Below, piece after piece: positions 15,923 through 26,818 of a DNA stretch of 36,584 nt. How positions within the stretch are numbered: position 1 is the stretch's first letter; the number at the start of each line of letters is the position of its first letter. Below the pieces are notes generated by a model. It did not search any database and had not been told where the DNA came from. It was given only the letters and a program-made list of their open reading frames with translations. This DNA is from an uncultured Roseibacillus sp. (GTDB taxonomy: Bacteria > Verrucomicrobiota > Verrucomicrobiia > Verrucomicrobiales > Akkermansiaceae): contig CALFBF010000074.1 in NCBI GenBank assembly GCA_937949965.1, forward strand, positions 1 to 36,584, in the 5' to 3' direction. The translations under genes and the position numbers were made by a program.

Positions 15923-17662
15923 TTACTCAAACCAAGCACACTCATACCCCCCGAGAGTCCAGTCCTTCTCAATAAGCCCCTTGCGGCGGCGAAGAAGGTT
16001 CCGGCTGGGTTCGTGGCCCAGATGAAGGGTGACCCAATCCTTTTCGAGAACGAGATCATCAGCTCCGAAGTTAAACACACACAGCACCTTATGGGTTTGA
16101 TCGAGAGAGCGCCGGAAGATAGCAAAGAGATTCCCCTCAGTTGGCACAATCGTCTGCGGGGCATCAGGGTGAAAGGCAGGACAAGCGCGACGCACCCGTA
16201 GCAAAGAAGCGTAAACGTTGGCAATCCAGCCTGATTCGCAGGTGGGATCATCGAGGCGCTCTTCCACCTCATTAAGATTCACGCGACGGCGATTGATATC
16301 ACGACGTTCGCCCCCCTCTTGTTCCGGTCCTTGCGACCAATTGTGTTCTCCGACAATGGAATGAAAGTAGACCCCGGGAATACCCGCGAGGGCTAGCATG
16401 ACGGCTTGCGAACAGATAAAACGACGAGCCCCGAGTTCGGGATTGTCTAACACCTCAAGCGCACTGCGGTAGGTCACATTCATCTCGTAGGGAGCCTTGC
16501 CGCCATCTGGCAGAGAGCGATAGCTCACCAATCCACCACGTGCTTGCACTTGCGCAATCATCCAATCGAGTTCCCCCTCCGGAACGAGACCACTCAAGGG
16601 GCGCACTCCCACTCCATCGTGACTGGCAGTAAAGTTAAAGTAAGTGCAACCCGGAGGAAGGGAACCGAGCCCACTCGCCCACTTCTGCAAATGCTGGGAA
16701 TCCCCTCGCAACAGGGCATGTAAGAGCAGCGGAGGGAGCGCGAAATTATAGACCATCTGGGCCTCATCACCACCTCCGAAATAAGAGATATTTTCCTCAT
16801 GAGGGACGTTGGTCTCGGTCAGCAAAATCACATGCGGCGAGACAATGCTAAGCACGTCGCGGAAGAGCTTAATGATCTCGTGAGTCTCGGGCAAATGGAT
16901 GCAAGTGGTATCCTTCTTTTTCCACAAAAAGGCGACGGCATCGAGACGCACAATCCGCGCTCCCCGCGCGACATAATCTAACAAGATGTCGAGAAAGTCG
17001 AAAAGCACGTCGGGGCTCTCCCAGTTCACATCTACCTGATCGGCGCTAAAAGTGGTCCAAACATGCTTGGTGCCACGAGGAGTCTCGGTGGGAGATAACA
17101 AGGGATGCGGACGAGGGCGAGTGACCTGCTGCAACCAATCCTGCCCCGGCTCCTCTTCAATAAAGTAACGGTCGTAAGGAGCTATCCCACGCACATAGTT
17201 CTGAAACCACGAGCTCTCGCGCGAACAATGATTGAGGACCAGATCCACCATCAGCTTGTAGTCTCGCCCAATGCGCTCGACCTCTAACCAAGTCCCCATC
17301 TCCTCATCGACTTCGCGGTAATCAATCACCGAAAAACCACCATCCGAGCTCGAGGGCGAGAAGGGTAAGATATGGATGCCATTAACGGCATCTCGCAAGC
17401 GGCGATCGCAGAAATTCTTTAAGGTAGCGAGAGGCTTCTCTCCTGGACGGTGGATCATATCACCGTAGGCGATGAGCACGACATCCTGCTCCGTCCAATT
17501 AATGGCCTCGGCACCTATCTCGTAACCATCGCGCGGCTGCACCCCATAACGGCCAATGAGCATGTAGAGCCGATCCGCAAGGGCGTCTGCCTGCTCTGCC
17601 CCGTAGAGGCGAGCGAGACGGAGCTTAATACGAGAGAAAGTAGTGCGGCGGACGAGCTTCAT
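15923..17662 (-). CDS. GH13_18 disaccharide phosphorylase (sucrose/glucosylglycerate phosphorylase family)
   Basis: The 579-residue product is an alpha-amylase-clan enzyme of subfamily GH13_18, which phosphorolyses sucrose, sucrose 6-phosphate, glucosylglycerol or glucosylglycerate to glucose 1-phosphate. Clan motifs are visible: DLVLNH (140-145), RIVRLDAVAF with nucleophile Asp at about 241, LLTETNVP with acid/base Glu at about 283, and ASHDGVGVRP with the stabilising Asp. WTTFSADQVDVNW is typical of the subfamily. The length, longer than sucrose phosphorylase (about 490-500), resembles the YcjM-like glucosylglycerate branch, so that is my preferred but unproven specificity. The ATG at 17662 has GAGGGG 3 nt upstream; a GTG at 17689 behind GGAGG is an alternative. 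No signal peptide, so cytoplasmic. Confidence 0.88.
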   Translation of the reverse strand: MKLVRRTTFSRIKLRLARLYGAEQADALADRLYMLIGRYGVQPRDGYEIGAEAINWTEQDVVLIAYGDMIHRPGEKPLATLKNFCDRRLRDAVNGIHILPFSPSSSDGGFSVIDYREVDEEMGTWLEVERIGRDYKLMVDLVLNHCSRESSWFQNYVRGIAPYDRYFIEEEPGQDWLQQVTRPRPHPLLSPTETPRGTKHVWTTFSADQVDVNWESPDVLFDFLDILLDYVARGARIVRLDAVAFLWKKKDTTCIHLPETHEIIKLFRDVLSIVSPHVILLTETNVPHEENISYFGGGDEAQMVYNFALPPLLLHALLRGDSQHLQKWASGLGSLPPGCTYFNFTASHDGVGVRPLSGLVPEGELDWMIAQVQARGGLVSYRSLPDGGKAPYEMNVTYRSALEVLDNPELGARRFICSQAVMLALAGIPGVYFHSIVGEHNWSQGPEQEGGERRDINRRRVNLNEVEERLDDPTCESGWIANVYASLLRVRRACPAFHPDAPQTIVPTEGNLFAIFRRSLDQTHKVLCVFNFGADDLVLEKDWVTLHLGHEPSRNLLRRRKGLIEKDWTLGGYECAWFE

Positions 17663-17817
17663 TCGCCCCTCAAAGAGCAAATCCCGCACCAACCTCCAAT
17701 GAGAAAAATACTACGGGCGGCCTCATCTAACTAGACAGCTGTTTTTCTCCCATTGTTTCCTCGTTAGAAATCTGTCTTCATCGGCACTCATAATCAGCCC
17801 TCACTCCTTAATCTATC

Positions 17818-18582
17818 GTGTATCAATCCCTCGAAGCCGAACTTCATGACCTCTTTTGGGAAACCGAAGGTCCTGCAGCAGAACTCCCCTTGTTGCGGAA
17901 ATTCTTAACACAGCATCCGGGCCGCGCTTTGGAACTGGGTTGTGGTTCGGGACGGCTTCTTCTCCCACTCCTAGCAGAAGGCTTTGAGGTTGCGGGGCTC
18001 GATAATGCCCCCGAGATGATTGCGCTCTGCAAAGAAGCGGCCAGCAAACAGAATCTCGATCCCACGCTACATAGTTGCGACTTATTCCTGCTCTCAGCGC
18101 AAGAACGATTTCAATCAGTAACAATTCCAGCCTTCACCCTACAGCTCCTTCCCGATCCCATTGCCGCCGTGCAACGGATCGGACAACTCTTACCCTCGGG
18201 TGGCGGGCTCTACTTCTCAGTCTTTTACCCTTGGGCTGAACTCGAGAATGAACTTCCCGAAAACGAGTTCTATCCCGATCACAGTCTCGATCTAGGTGAC
18301 GACAACGAGGCCCAACTCACCACCAAGCATCAACTGGATCGGCAGGCCCAAATCCTCACTCGCACCCACCTCTATCAAATCAAGAAAGGCCCAGAGGTGC
18401 AGCGCGAGCACCAATCGACGCAAACTATCCGCTACTGCGAAGACCGTGACTGGGAACATCTGTTAGACGCTACCGGCTTTGAACTTACCGCTACTTACTA
18501 TGACTTCGAACCCACTCTCGATGAGTCCTCAGACCAAGCAGAAACAGCGGGTGTCACGACCTTCTGGGCCGTCAAACGGTGA
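17818..18582 (+). CDS. Class I SAM-dependent methyltransferase
   Basis: The 254-residue product carries the Rossmann methyltransferase motif I ALELGCGSGRLLLPLL (37-52), an acidic end of strand 2 (GLDNAPEMI) and a motif IV-like region (VTIPAFTLQLLP). The later segment LLPSGGGLYFSVFYP is the usual post-II helix and strand. Substrate cannot be told. It starts with GTG at 17818. It is divergent from the GH13_18 gene (about 155 nt between starts) and converges on the SMP-30 gene with only 3 nt between the two stop codons. Confidence 0.88.
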   Translation: MYQSLEAELHDLFWETEGPAAELPLLRKFLTQHPGRALELGCGSGRLLLPLLAEGFEVAGLDNAPEMIALCKEAASKQNLDPTLHSCDLFLLSAQERFQSVTIPAFTLQLLPDPIAAVQRIGQLLPSGGGLYFSVFYPWAELENELPENEFYPDHSLDLGDDNEAQLTTKHQLDRQAQILTRTHLYQIKKGPEVQREHQSTQTIRYCEDRDWEHLLDATGFELTATYYDFEPTLDESSDQAETAGVTTFWAVKR

Positions 18583-18585
18583 CTG

Positions 18586-19437
18586 TTATCCTTTGAAGGC
18601 AAAGGCGGGAAGCCCCTTCACTCCCAGGCCTTTAATCACAAAAAGACGACCAGCATCTTCTTCCTCAATACTCTTATGGATGCCAGTTGTGACGTAGAGT
18701 TCATCGAGGTTTTCTCCCCCCCAGGTGCACGCGGTGGTCTCTACACAAGGCAGCTCTACGCGCTGAACTTCTTCACCGGAATCGACATCAAATCTCGCAA
18801 CACATCCCCCATGACAAAAAGCGACCCAGACCTTCCCTTCGGCATCCATCACCATGCCATCTGGTGAAGAGTCAATATGACCCGTGTCTACTACGACACG
18901 ACGATTGCTCCACTCTCCGGTCGCCGAATCATAGTCGTATCCCCAAATCTCACGTCGAGGGGTATCGATGTAGTAAACTCGTGAGCCATCCGGGCTCCAA
19001 GCTAAGCCGTTAGAATTCGTCACTCCGCCAAAGACCTCGCGCACGCCGAAGTTACTGTTCATCTCGTAGAGAGAAGCATCTCCCTCTTTTTTGACTAACG
19101 AAATGGTGCCGGCAAAAAAACGGCCATCAGGCGAACACTTGCCATCATTGAAACGGTTATCGGTCTTTTCCTGTTCCGGATCGGCGATCGGCTTGAGCGT
19201 GCCATCCTCAGCGAGCAACTGAATACCGCTATCACCAGCGATGAGAAAGCCCCCCTGTTCGCGAGGAACGACGGTGCCCACTCGCTCGCCAATAGGCAAG
19301 ATGGTCTCGGTTCCATTCTCTGGTTCAAAACGAATGACCGCGTGTCCCTCGATATCCACGTAATAAAGAGAGCCTTGCCACCAGATCGGACCTTCACCCC
19401 ATTTTGCACGATATTCCCCTGCCAATGTTATTTCCAT
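18586..19437 (-). CDS. SMP-30/gluconolactonase-family protein
   Basis: The 283-residue product is a six-bladed beta-propeller of the SMP-30/gluconolactonase/LRE family, metal-dependent lactonases of sugar acids. Seen in order: WGEGPIWW near the N terminus with the metal-ligand Glu, FNDGKCSPDGRFFAGT (Asn ligand region), SNGLAWSPDGSRVYYIDTP (second Asn ligand) and SPDGMVMDAEGKVWVAFCHGG with the catalytic/ligand Asp. These match regucalcin and xylono/arabinonolactonases. No signal peptide, so cytoplasmic. It may act in sugar-acid catabolism, but no neighbouring dehydrogenase or dehydratase supports a specific sugar. Length is typical (about 285-300). Confidence 0.9.
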   Translation of the reverse strand: MEITLAGEYRAKWGEGPIWWQGSLYYVDIEGHAVIRFEPENGTETILPIGERVGTVVPREQGGFLIAGDSGIQLLAEDGTLKPIADPEQEKTDNRFNDGKCSPDGRFFAGTISLVKKEGDASLYEMNSNFGVREVFGGVTNSNGLAWSPDGSRVYYIDTPRREIWGYDYDSATGEWSNRRVVVDTGHIDSSPDGMVMDAEGKVWVAFCHGGCVARFDVDSGEEVQRVELPCVETTACTWGGENLDELYVTTGIHKSIEEEDAGRLFVIKGLGVKGLPAFAFKG

Positions 19438-19548
19438 CCCTCTCTGCTAACCTCTCGCCCCTCTTCCGACAAATCCCAAAACCAGTCTTTGACCGAATCA
19501 GAAATTGAACTCTGTCAGCATCTCGCTAGCATAGAAGGACTCCCCGTT

Positions 19549-20556
19549 ATGATCCTCCGCCAAATACTCCCCCTCATCGCGCTCCTTTGCGCGACGCTCT
19601 GTGCACCAATTTTGTCGGCACAAAGCACGGAAGCATGGGAGAACGTAGTGGTTGGAGGCGAAAACTACGTCACCGTCAGTAGTATTAAAAAGTTTTATGG
19701 TTTCGAGACCATGCGACCTTCGGGTTCCAAACTCATTCTAGAAAAAAAGAACGTTCGAGTGGAGTTCTTGGTCGGACAACAAGACGTCTGGATGAACGAA
19801 ATCAAGTTTGTCTTCTCCTTCCCCGTTAAACGCTCAGGAAGCCGCTATCTCGTCCACCGCATTGATCTCGTTAAACTGCTCGACCCGGTGATGCGACCTT
19901 ACAAATCAGGTCGCACGGCCTCGCGTATCGACACCGTGATCATCGACCCTGGTCATGGCGGTCACGATCCTGGCACCACCAGCCCTCACGGCAACGGAAG
20001 CGAGAAAGATCATGTTCTCAATCTCGCAAAAAAACTCTCGACCGAGCTTCGCAAAAGAGGATTCAAAGTCGGACTGACCCGCAGTAGTGATAAGTTCCTC
20101 AGCCTGCAACAGCGGGTCGACTTCGCGAATAAGTACCCCAATGCCATCTTTATCTCTCTCCACTTTAACTCTGGCGGGGGAGGAAAGGCTCACGGGATTG
20201 AAACCTTCACCCTCTCGCCCAAAGGAGTAGCTCACTACGGGCGCGGTTTGAAAGCCTCCGATTTCCGAGAAAAACCAGGCAACAATAACGACTCTGCCAA
20301 TATTGCTCTCGCTACCGCGATTCACTCGACCGTCATCAAGAACACTGCTCGCCGTGATCGTGGGATTCGCCGCGCTCGTTACTCCGTCATCACCGGAGTA
20401 AAACATCCTGCCATTCTCCTCGAAGGAGGGTTCCTTTCCAACCGCACAGAAGGCAGCCTCATCCGTCGCGAAGAATATCAAGATCGGCTTGCCTTCTCCA
20501 TCGCACAAGCGGTCGTGAAGTATAAACTCGCCACCGAACGCCCTACACGGCGCTAG
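19549..20556 (+). CDS. N-acetylmuramoyl-L-alanine amidase (Amidase_3)
   Basis: The enzyme cleaves the bond between MurNAc and L-Ala in peptidoglycan during cell separation or remodelling. The 335-residue product has a signal peptide (MILRQILPLIALLCATLCA, cleavage near LSA-QS). An N-terminal region (30-120) resembles the copper-amine-oxidase-like substrate-binding module. Amidase_3 occupies about 125-330, with zinc ligands in IDPGHGGHDPG, in GSEKDHVLN (Glu) and in SLHFNSGG (His), and catalytic Glu in ILLEGGFLSN. The ATG at 19549 is chosen because it starts the signal peptide; the open frame extends upstream into the SMP-30 gene on the other strand. Periplasmic. Confidence 0.93.
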   Translation: MILRQILPLIALLCATLCAPILSAQSTEAWENVVVGGENYVTVSSIKKFYGFETMRPSGSKLILEKKNVRVEFLVGQQDVWMNEIKFVFSFPVKRSGSRYLVHRIDLVKLLDPVMRPYKSGRTASRIDTVIIDPGHGGHDPGTTSPHGNGSEKDHVLNLAKKLSTELRKRGFKVGLTRSSDKFLSLQQRVDFANKYPNAIFISLHFNSGGGGKAHGIETFTLSPKGVAHYGRGLKASDFREKPGNNNDSANIALATAIHSTVIKNTARRDRGIRRARYSVITGVKHPAILLEGGFLSNRTEGSLIRREEYQDRLAFSIAQAVVKYKLATERPTRR

Positions 20557-20881
20557 TCCTGCCGACGTTTCGTCTTCCTTGGCGAAAATCTTGCGCAAGT
20601 GTTTTGCGACTCGGCGCAGATCGTCCTACTAGCGCTCTCGCTTTTCCCAGCGAAGAGTTGAGAAAATAGGGAAGCATTCTCTTAGAATGAAGCTACCAGA
20701 AGTCCCCGAAATCACGAGTATCTGATCACTGAATACGGAGGCGAGATCGAAGATGTCGTTAATCGGACCTTGCACCCGCAAAATACACGTTAACCTTTTG
20801 CTGAGAATCAGCATTTGCATCTGTCTTACTACTCTGCCTCCCACTCTGACTCTTCATTACGTCTCCTTCTTTGCTATTCCG
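20557..20881. other. Intergenic region with an imperfect palindrome
   Basis: No gene is supported in these 325 nt. A 10-bp perfect palindrome CTTGCGCAAG lies at 20590-20599 inside a longer imperfect inverted repeat (20582-20607, two mismatches, one G-T). It has no T-tract, so it is not a clear terminator; it may be a protein-binding site or a weak transcript hairpin behind the amidase gene. The frame of the next gene stays open back to 20753, but the convincing start with signal peptide is at 20882. Confidence 0.45.
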
Positions 20882-23800
20882 ATGCGTCTCACCACTCTTC
20901 TCCTTACTAGCTCACTCGCTCACGCGGAACTGAGTTACAACTACGACGTTCGCCCCATCCTTTCGGATAAGTGCTTTCTCTGCCACGGCCCTGATGAGCA
21001 AAAGAACGGAGCGGGACTCCGGCTCGACAATGCGGCGGCGGCCTTTGCGGCACTGACGGAGTCAGACGGCTTTGCGATCGTTCCTGGCAAGATAGACGAG
21101 TCGGTTGCTTGGCATCGTATCGTATCCACGGAAGCGGATGAAATCATGCCTCCGCCGGACTCCAACTTAGTGATGACTCCGGAAGAAAAGGAGATTATCC
21201 GCAAATGGATCGAGCAAGGGGCTCCCTACGAAAAACACTGGGCCTTCGAAAATCTTCCTTCAAGAATAGCAGTGCCAGCAGTGACCGACACCAACTGGCC
21301 CCAAGGCAAGATTGATCACTTCACGCTCAAAAAGATGGAGGAACAAGGCCTCGCTCCCTCACCTGCAGCTGATCCCTTGCGTTGGCTGCGGCGAGCCTCC
21401 TTTGACTTGACCGGCCTCCCTCCCACTGAGGAAGAAATTAAGACCTTCTCTGACGCGGCATCAGCTGACCTAACAGCAGCTAAAGAAGCAGCTACTGATA
21501 GACTGCTCAGCTCCTCATCCTACGGTCAACACATGGCCATCGGCTGGCTCGATGCCGCCCGCTATGCCGACTCCTACGGTTATCAATCTGATAAGCTCAA
21601 CACGCAATGGCCTTACCGAGACTGGGTAGTAAAGACCTTTAACGAGAACCTCCCTTACGACGACTTTCTCACTTACAATATTGCCGGAGATCTCCTTCCC
21701 GAAGCCACTCGCGAGCAGAAGTTGGCCACGGCCTTCAATCGACTTCATCGGCTCAACAACGAAGGAGGTGCTATCTTTGAAGAATGGCGCACCGAGAACA
21801 TCGCGGATCGAGTGCACACCTACGGCACCGCAGTCTTGGGCCTCACCTTCGAGTGCACACGGTGCCATGACCACAAGTATGATCCCCTCACGATGACGGA
21901 TTACTACTCCCTCTTCGCCTTCTTCAATTCCATTGATGAGAACGGGATGTATGACCGCACCGAGCGTGTTCCCTCCCCCACTCTTTTACTTCCCGACAAG
22001 GGACAAGAGAAAACACTCGCTCGTGCGCAACAAAAACTCACTACCGCTCGGAAAAATTACGAACAGCAAATTCAAGCGAGCAGCGCCGACTTCGAAGCTT
22101 GGTTAACTACTGCCGAACCTTCTCAAGTAGGACTATCAATGCCGACCATCGGACTCGATTTCTCACGAGGAGAAATCACTGATGAGCGAGCAAGCTTTGC
22201 CGAGGGAGATCACTCTCCATCCACCCCTCTCGACTTCAAGCCTTTCCACCCTTCTCGCCCGCAGGTGCAAGCATTGGCTCTTGATGGTGATCGTTACCTC
22301 AGCTTTGCAGATGTGCCTTCATTCGATCGCTGGACCCCATTTACAATCGCAATCACTCTTCACCAAACTCAGACCTCCAGCCATCGCAGCGTCCTCGCCC
22401 ATCACAGTCGTGGCACCGACGCAGGCTTCAACGGTTGGGATCTCACTTTGGAAAACGGGCATGTAGAATCTCGGCTCTACCGCGTATGGCCTGGTAATGG
22501 AATGGGTGTACGTAGCCTAGAGCCAATTCCCACTGACGAAGTGCAACACCTCACCGCGACTTGGGACGCCTCCGACCAAGCAACTGGACTGCGACTTTAC
22601 CTCAATGGAGTGGAACTCGCGACCGAAGTTCTCCGCGATAAAAAAGTCAAAGCAGCAGGAGTGGTCACTCAACATGGTGGCAAACTTGGCCTCGGTTCTC
22701 GCTGGCGCGATGCCGGACTAGCGGGAGCCTTGTTGCAAGACTTCGCCTACTACGATCAGGCTCTCACTAGCATTGAGATTGCGCGCTTGAGCGAACACAG
22801 CGAAGTCCCTCACAATTTCGTAGTAAATAATGCCGACTGGCACGCGCACTACACCCAGCGGATCAATGAGAGTAACCAGCAGGCTCAACAACAAGTGATC
22901 AAAGCGGTGCAGGAACTGGTCGCAGCCGAGGAACCAATCAACGAAATTCCCGTTATGGAAGAGCTCGCCGAACCTCTGCCAGCCTACATTCTCGACCGCG
23001 GCGAATACAATGCACCGAAGACACCCGATAAAATCGTCGGTCGTAACACCCCCGAGACGCTCATGCCCTTCCCCGAGGATGCCCCCCGTGATCGAGCGGG
23101 CCTTGCTCAATGGACCGTTCACCCCGATAACCCCCTCACCGCGCGAGTCTTCGTCAATCGCATCTGGGCCAGCTTCTTCGGAATCGGCCTCATCGACACT
23201 CCTGAGAACTTCGGTCTGCAAGGAGCCCTCCCCTCCCATCCTGAGCTGTTAGATTGGTTATCACGCGATTTCGTGAACCAAGACTGGGACATCAAAGCGC
23301 TCTGCCGCAAAATTGTCCTCTCCGCCACTTATGGTCAGGACTCTCGCAATCGACCTGAGCTCGTGGAGCGAGATCCCGAGAACCGCCTCCTCGCGCGTGG
23401 GCCTGCACACCGTCTCGCGGCCGAACAAATTCGAGACCTCGCTCTCGCCTCCTCCGGGCTTCTCAATCCCGCCGCAGGTGGCCCCCCAGTCTCACCCTAT
23501 CAGCCCGGCAAAGATTTGTGGCGTGAATCTAACGGAATGTCGCCGCCTTACGAACAGTCCGTCGGGGAAGACCTCTACCGCCGCTCACTCTACTCGGTCT
23601 GGAAGCGCACCGCGCCACTCCCGAACATGCTCACCTTCGATGCCGGCACCCGTGAAGTCTGCGCTGTCGCTCGCTCACGCACCAATACTCCGCTGCAGGC
23701 CCTCGTGCTGCTCAACGATATTCAGTTTGTAGAAGCGGCCCGTCACCTCGCCCAAGAAATTTACCATAAAGACCCTTCGGAAACCATTCGTCGGGCTTTT

Positions 23801-24021
23801 CTAAGGCTTACCGGACGACCTAACACCGCCGATGAGGAGAAGGTTCTCTTGGGGCTCTACGAAAGCGAACTGCAGCGCTTCGAAGAAGAACCCGAAGCGG
23901 CCAAAAAGCTCCTTTCTCTCGGCACAAGTGAGGTTGACTCCAAACTCCCATCCGCACCACTCGCGGCCAGCACCATCATTTGCCAGACCATCCTCAACCT
24001 CGACGCAACCATTTGGAAACG

Positions 24022-24025
<4 letters not shown>
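20882..24025 (+). CDS. PSCyt1/DUF1549-LamG-DUF1553 cytochrome protein
   Basis: The 1047-residue product is the second large signature protein of the window. It has a short signal peptide ([15 protein letters not shown]), a planctomycete-type cytochrome domain with haem site CFLCH (31-35) and MPPP later in it, then DUF1549 (about 145-350; [14 protein letters not shown] and a [11 protein letters not shown] motif). A concanavalin-like LamG domain (about 415-635) follows and DUF1553 at about 735-990 ([15 protein letters not shown], then [12 protein letters not shown]). The LamG insert suggests carbohydrate binding. It is presumably periplasmic and electron-transferring; its reaction is unknown. 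Its TGA overlaps the ATG of the DUF1501 gene (ATGA), so translation is coupled. The upstream frame to 20753 lacks a better signal. Confidence 0.93.
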
Positions 24026-25506
<1,481 letters not shown>

Positions 25507-25510
25507 ACTG

Positions 25511-26032
25511 ATGCAATTCCAGAAGTTGGCACCTCGTTTCCCTTTTATAGTTACGCTCAGTATCGGCTTCCTAGCATCACTCGCTACAGCCGACGAAAAA
25601 CCTTTCACAAAGAAGGCTCGTAATACCCAAACAGGCAAAACATTCGAAGCGGCTGTGCAAAAAACACTCATCGAGCTCGGCTATGAAGTGACTACACAAC
25701 AACAAGTCGGAACGCGCCCGAACGGAAGTCGCCATCTCATCGATCTCATTGCAAAAAAAGAAAAACGCTCTTTGCTCATTTCCCTCAAGTGGCAACAAAG
25801 TTCGGGAACTGCTGAGCAAAAGATTCCCTACGAAGTCATCTGTCTCTCGGAAGCCTTAAAGCAAGCTCGTGGCACCTACCACGCTGCTTACCTCGTTCTA
25901 GGAGGTGAGGGTTGGACTCTTAAAAAATTCTACCTCTCGGGAGGACTTGATCGTCACCTCAATCTCCAACAAGAAATCAAAATCCTGTCCCCAGAAGATC
26001 TGTTAGCCCGTGCCAAGAACGGAAAATTGTAA
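25511..26032 (+). CDS. PD-(D/E)XK nuclease-fold protein with an apparent signal peptide
   Basis: The 173-residue product has the core of a restriction-endonuclease-like (PD-(D/E)XK) fold: helix GKTFEAAVQKTLIELG with Glu46, then Asp78 in HLIDLIAKKEK and SLK (91-93) in LLISLKWQQSSGTAEQKIP. This resembles restriction-enzyme-like proteins in which Ser replaces the Glu of E-x-K. Residues 1-28 look like a Sec signal: Lys5 and Arg9, hydrophobic core FIVTLSIGFLASLATA, and a cleavage site before DEK. Export would be unusual for this fold. It starts 4 nt behind the DUF1501 stop, which suggests co-transcription. A non-ATG start further in cannot be excluded; no later in-frame ATG exists. Substrate unknown; nuclease activity not certain. 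Confidence 0.7.
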   Translation: MQFQKLAPRFPFIVTLSIGFLASLATADEKPFTKKARNTQTGKTFEAAVQKTLIELGYEVTTQQQVGTRPNGSRHLIDLIAKKEKRSLLISLKWQQSSGTAEQKIPYEVICLSEALKQARGTYHAAYLVLGGEGWTLKKFYLSGGLDRHLNLQQEIKILSPEDLLARAKNGKL

Positions 26033-26061
26033 CTACTAAGAAGCATCGACATTACAATCAC

Positions 26062-26261
26062 TTAAGATTGCCTCAGATAACTCCATTCTTAGTAAACGCT
26101 TCCTAATCGCCTCAACTCTCTATTGGCTTGAGGACACCTCTGATAACCTCATTCCGAGGAAATTTGGAATCATTTTTTCCCGAAAGCAGGTTACCGGAGG
26201 CACCCTTGAGAAAGTTTGAAATGATCTTTTCTTGTAAGCTGCTTGCCGGATGAGTTCTTAA
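26062..26261. repeat. Inverted-repeat element, degenerate outer copy carrying a nested copy
   Basis: Outer copy of a short interspersed inverted-repeat element also found at 29500-29667. Its left arm (26061-26126) aligns without gaps to 29499-29564 at about 73% identity, and its right arm (26206-26261) to 29612-29667 at about 77%. TTAA stands at both outer ends. The two arms are separated by a younger element (26132-26205). It occupies the gap between the convergent nuclease-fold gene and ssb; the right TTAA includes the ssb stop codon. No coding frame; probably a non-autonomous mobile element or a large transcript hairpin. Confidence 0.72.
26132..26205. repeat. Nested short inverted-repeat element
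   Basis: A 74-bp element beginning GGACACCTCTGATAACCT and ending AGGTTACCGGAGGCACCC, which are imperfect inverted repeats. It is flanked on both sides by TTGA (26128-26131 and 26206-26209), a candidate 4-bp target duplication. Its right half matches the 29500-29667 copy at about 93% and its left half at about 83%, much better than the outer copy does. It lacks the centre of the full-length copy, so it is a compact or internally deleted form inserted into an older relative. Confidence 0.7.
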
Positions 26262-26746
26262 AACGGAATATCGTCTTCTTCCTCTTGAAAATCACTCGGC
26301 GGAGAAGATGGTTCAGGACTATTAGAGGGTGCTGACATTCCTTGAGAAGATTCTCCCCCTCCAGATTGCTGGAAGCCTGCAGAACCTCCTTCCCCTTGGC
26401 TCTGACCTCCCGGTCCACCAATAAATTGCATCCCTTCTCCAACCACCTTCAGCTTACTGCGCTTTTGACCAGAGCTCTTATCTTCCCACGAGTCTAGCTG
26501 GAGACGTCCTTCAATAAAAACTTCGCGGCCTTTTCCTAAATATTGACTCGCAAGCTCGGCCTGACGTCCCCACATGGTGACATCTACAAAGGTTGTTTCC
26601 TCAGTGCGTTCACCTCCTTCTCCTCCGCTACGGTAGCGATTGATGGCCATGCCTAGATCCGCTACCGCAGTTCCTTTAGGAGTGTAACGGAGCTCTGGGT
26701 CGCGTGTAAGACGCCCCATCAAATAAACTTTATTGAGATTAGCCAT
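26258..26746 (-). CDS. ssb: Single-stranded DNA-binding protein SSB
   Basis: SSB binds single-stranded DNA during replication, repair and recombination. The 162-residue product has an N-terminal OB fold (1-110) starting NKVYLMGRLTRDPELRYT and containing FVDVTMWGRQAELASQYLGKG. A Gly/Gln/Ser/Pro-rich linker (115-155) follows, and the acidic tail ends DDIPF, the conserved peptide that contacts partner proteins. Length is typical. It lies 72 nt behind rpsF on the same strand, as in the common rpsF-ssb order, but rpsR, usually next, is absent: the gene ends exactly at the inverted-repeat element, whose terminal TTAA contains the ssb TAA stop. Confidence 0.96.
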   Translation of the reverse strand: MANLNKVYLMGRLTRDPELRYTPKGTAVADLGMAINRYRSGGEGGERTEETTFVDVTMWGRQAELASQYLGKGREVFIEGRLQLDSWEDKSSGQKRSKLKVVGEGMQFIGGPGGQSQGEGGSAGFQQSGGGESSQGMSAPSNSPEPSSPPSDFQEEEDDIPF

Positions 26747-26818
26747 ACTAGAGAGATGCTAGCGAGAAGCTGTTCGTATGCACAAGAGAAAAATCGAGCT
26801 CTTATCCGATTCGCCTGT

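Noticed and set aside
19906-20598. 230-codon minus-strand open frame
   Set aside because: Antisense to the amidase catalytic domain, with no domain or signal.
22718-23239. 173-codon minus-strand open frame
   Set aside because: Antisense to the DUF1553 region of the large cytochrome protein; no support.
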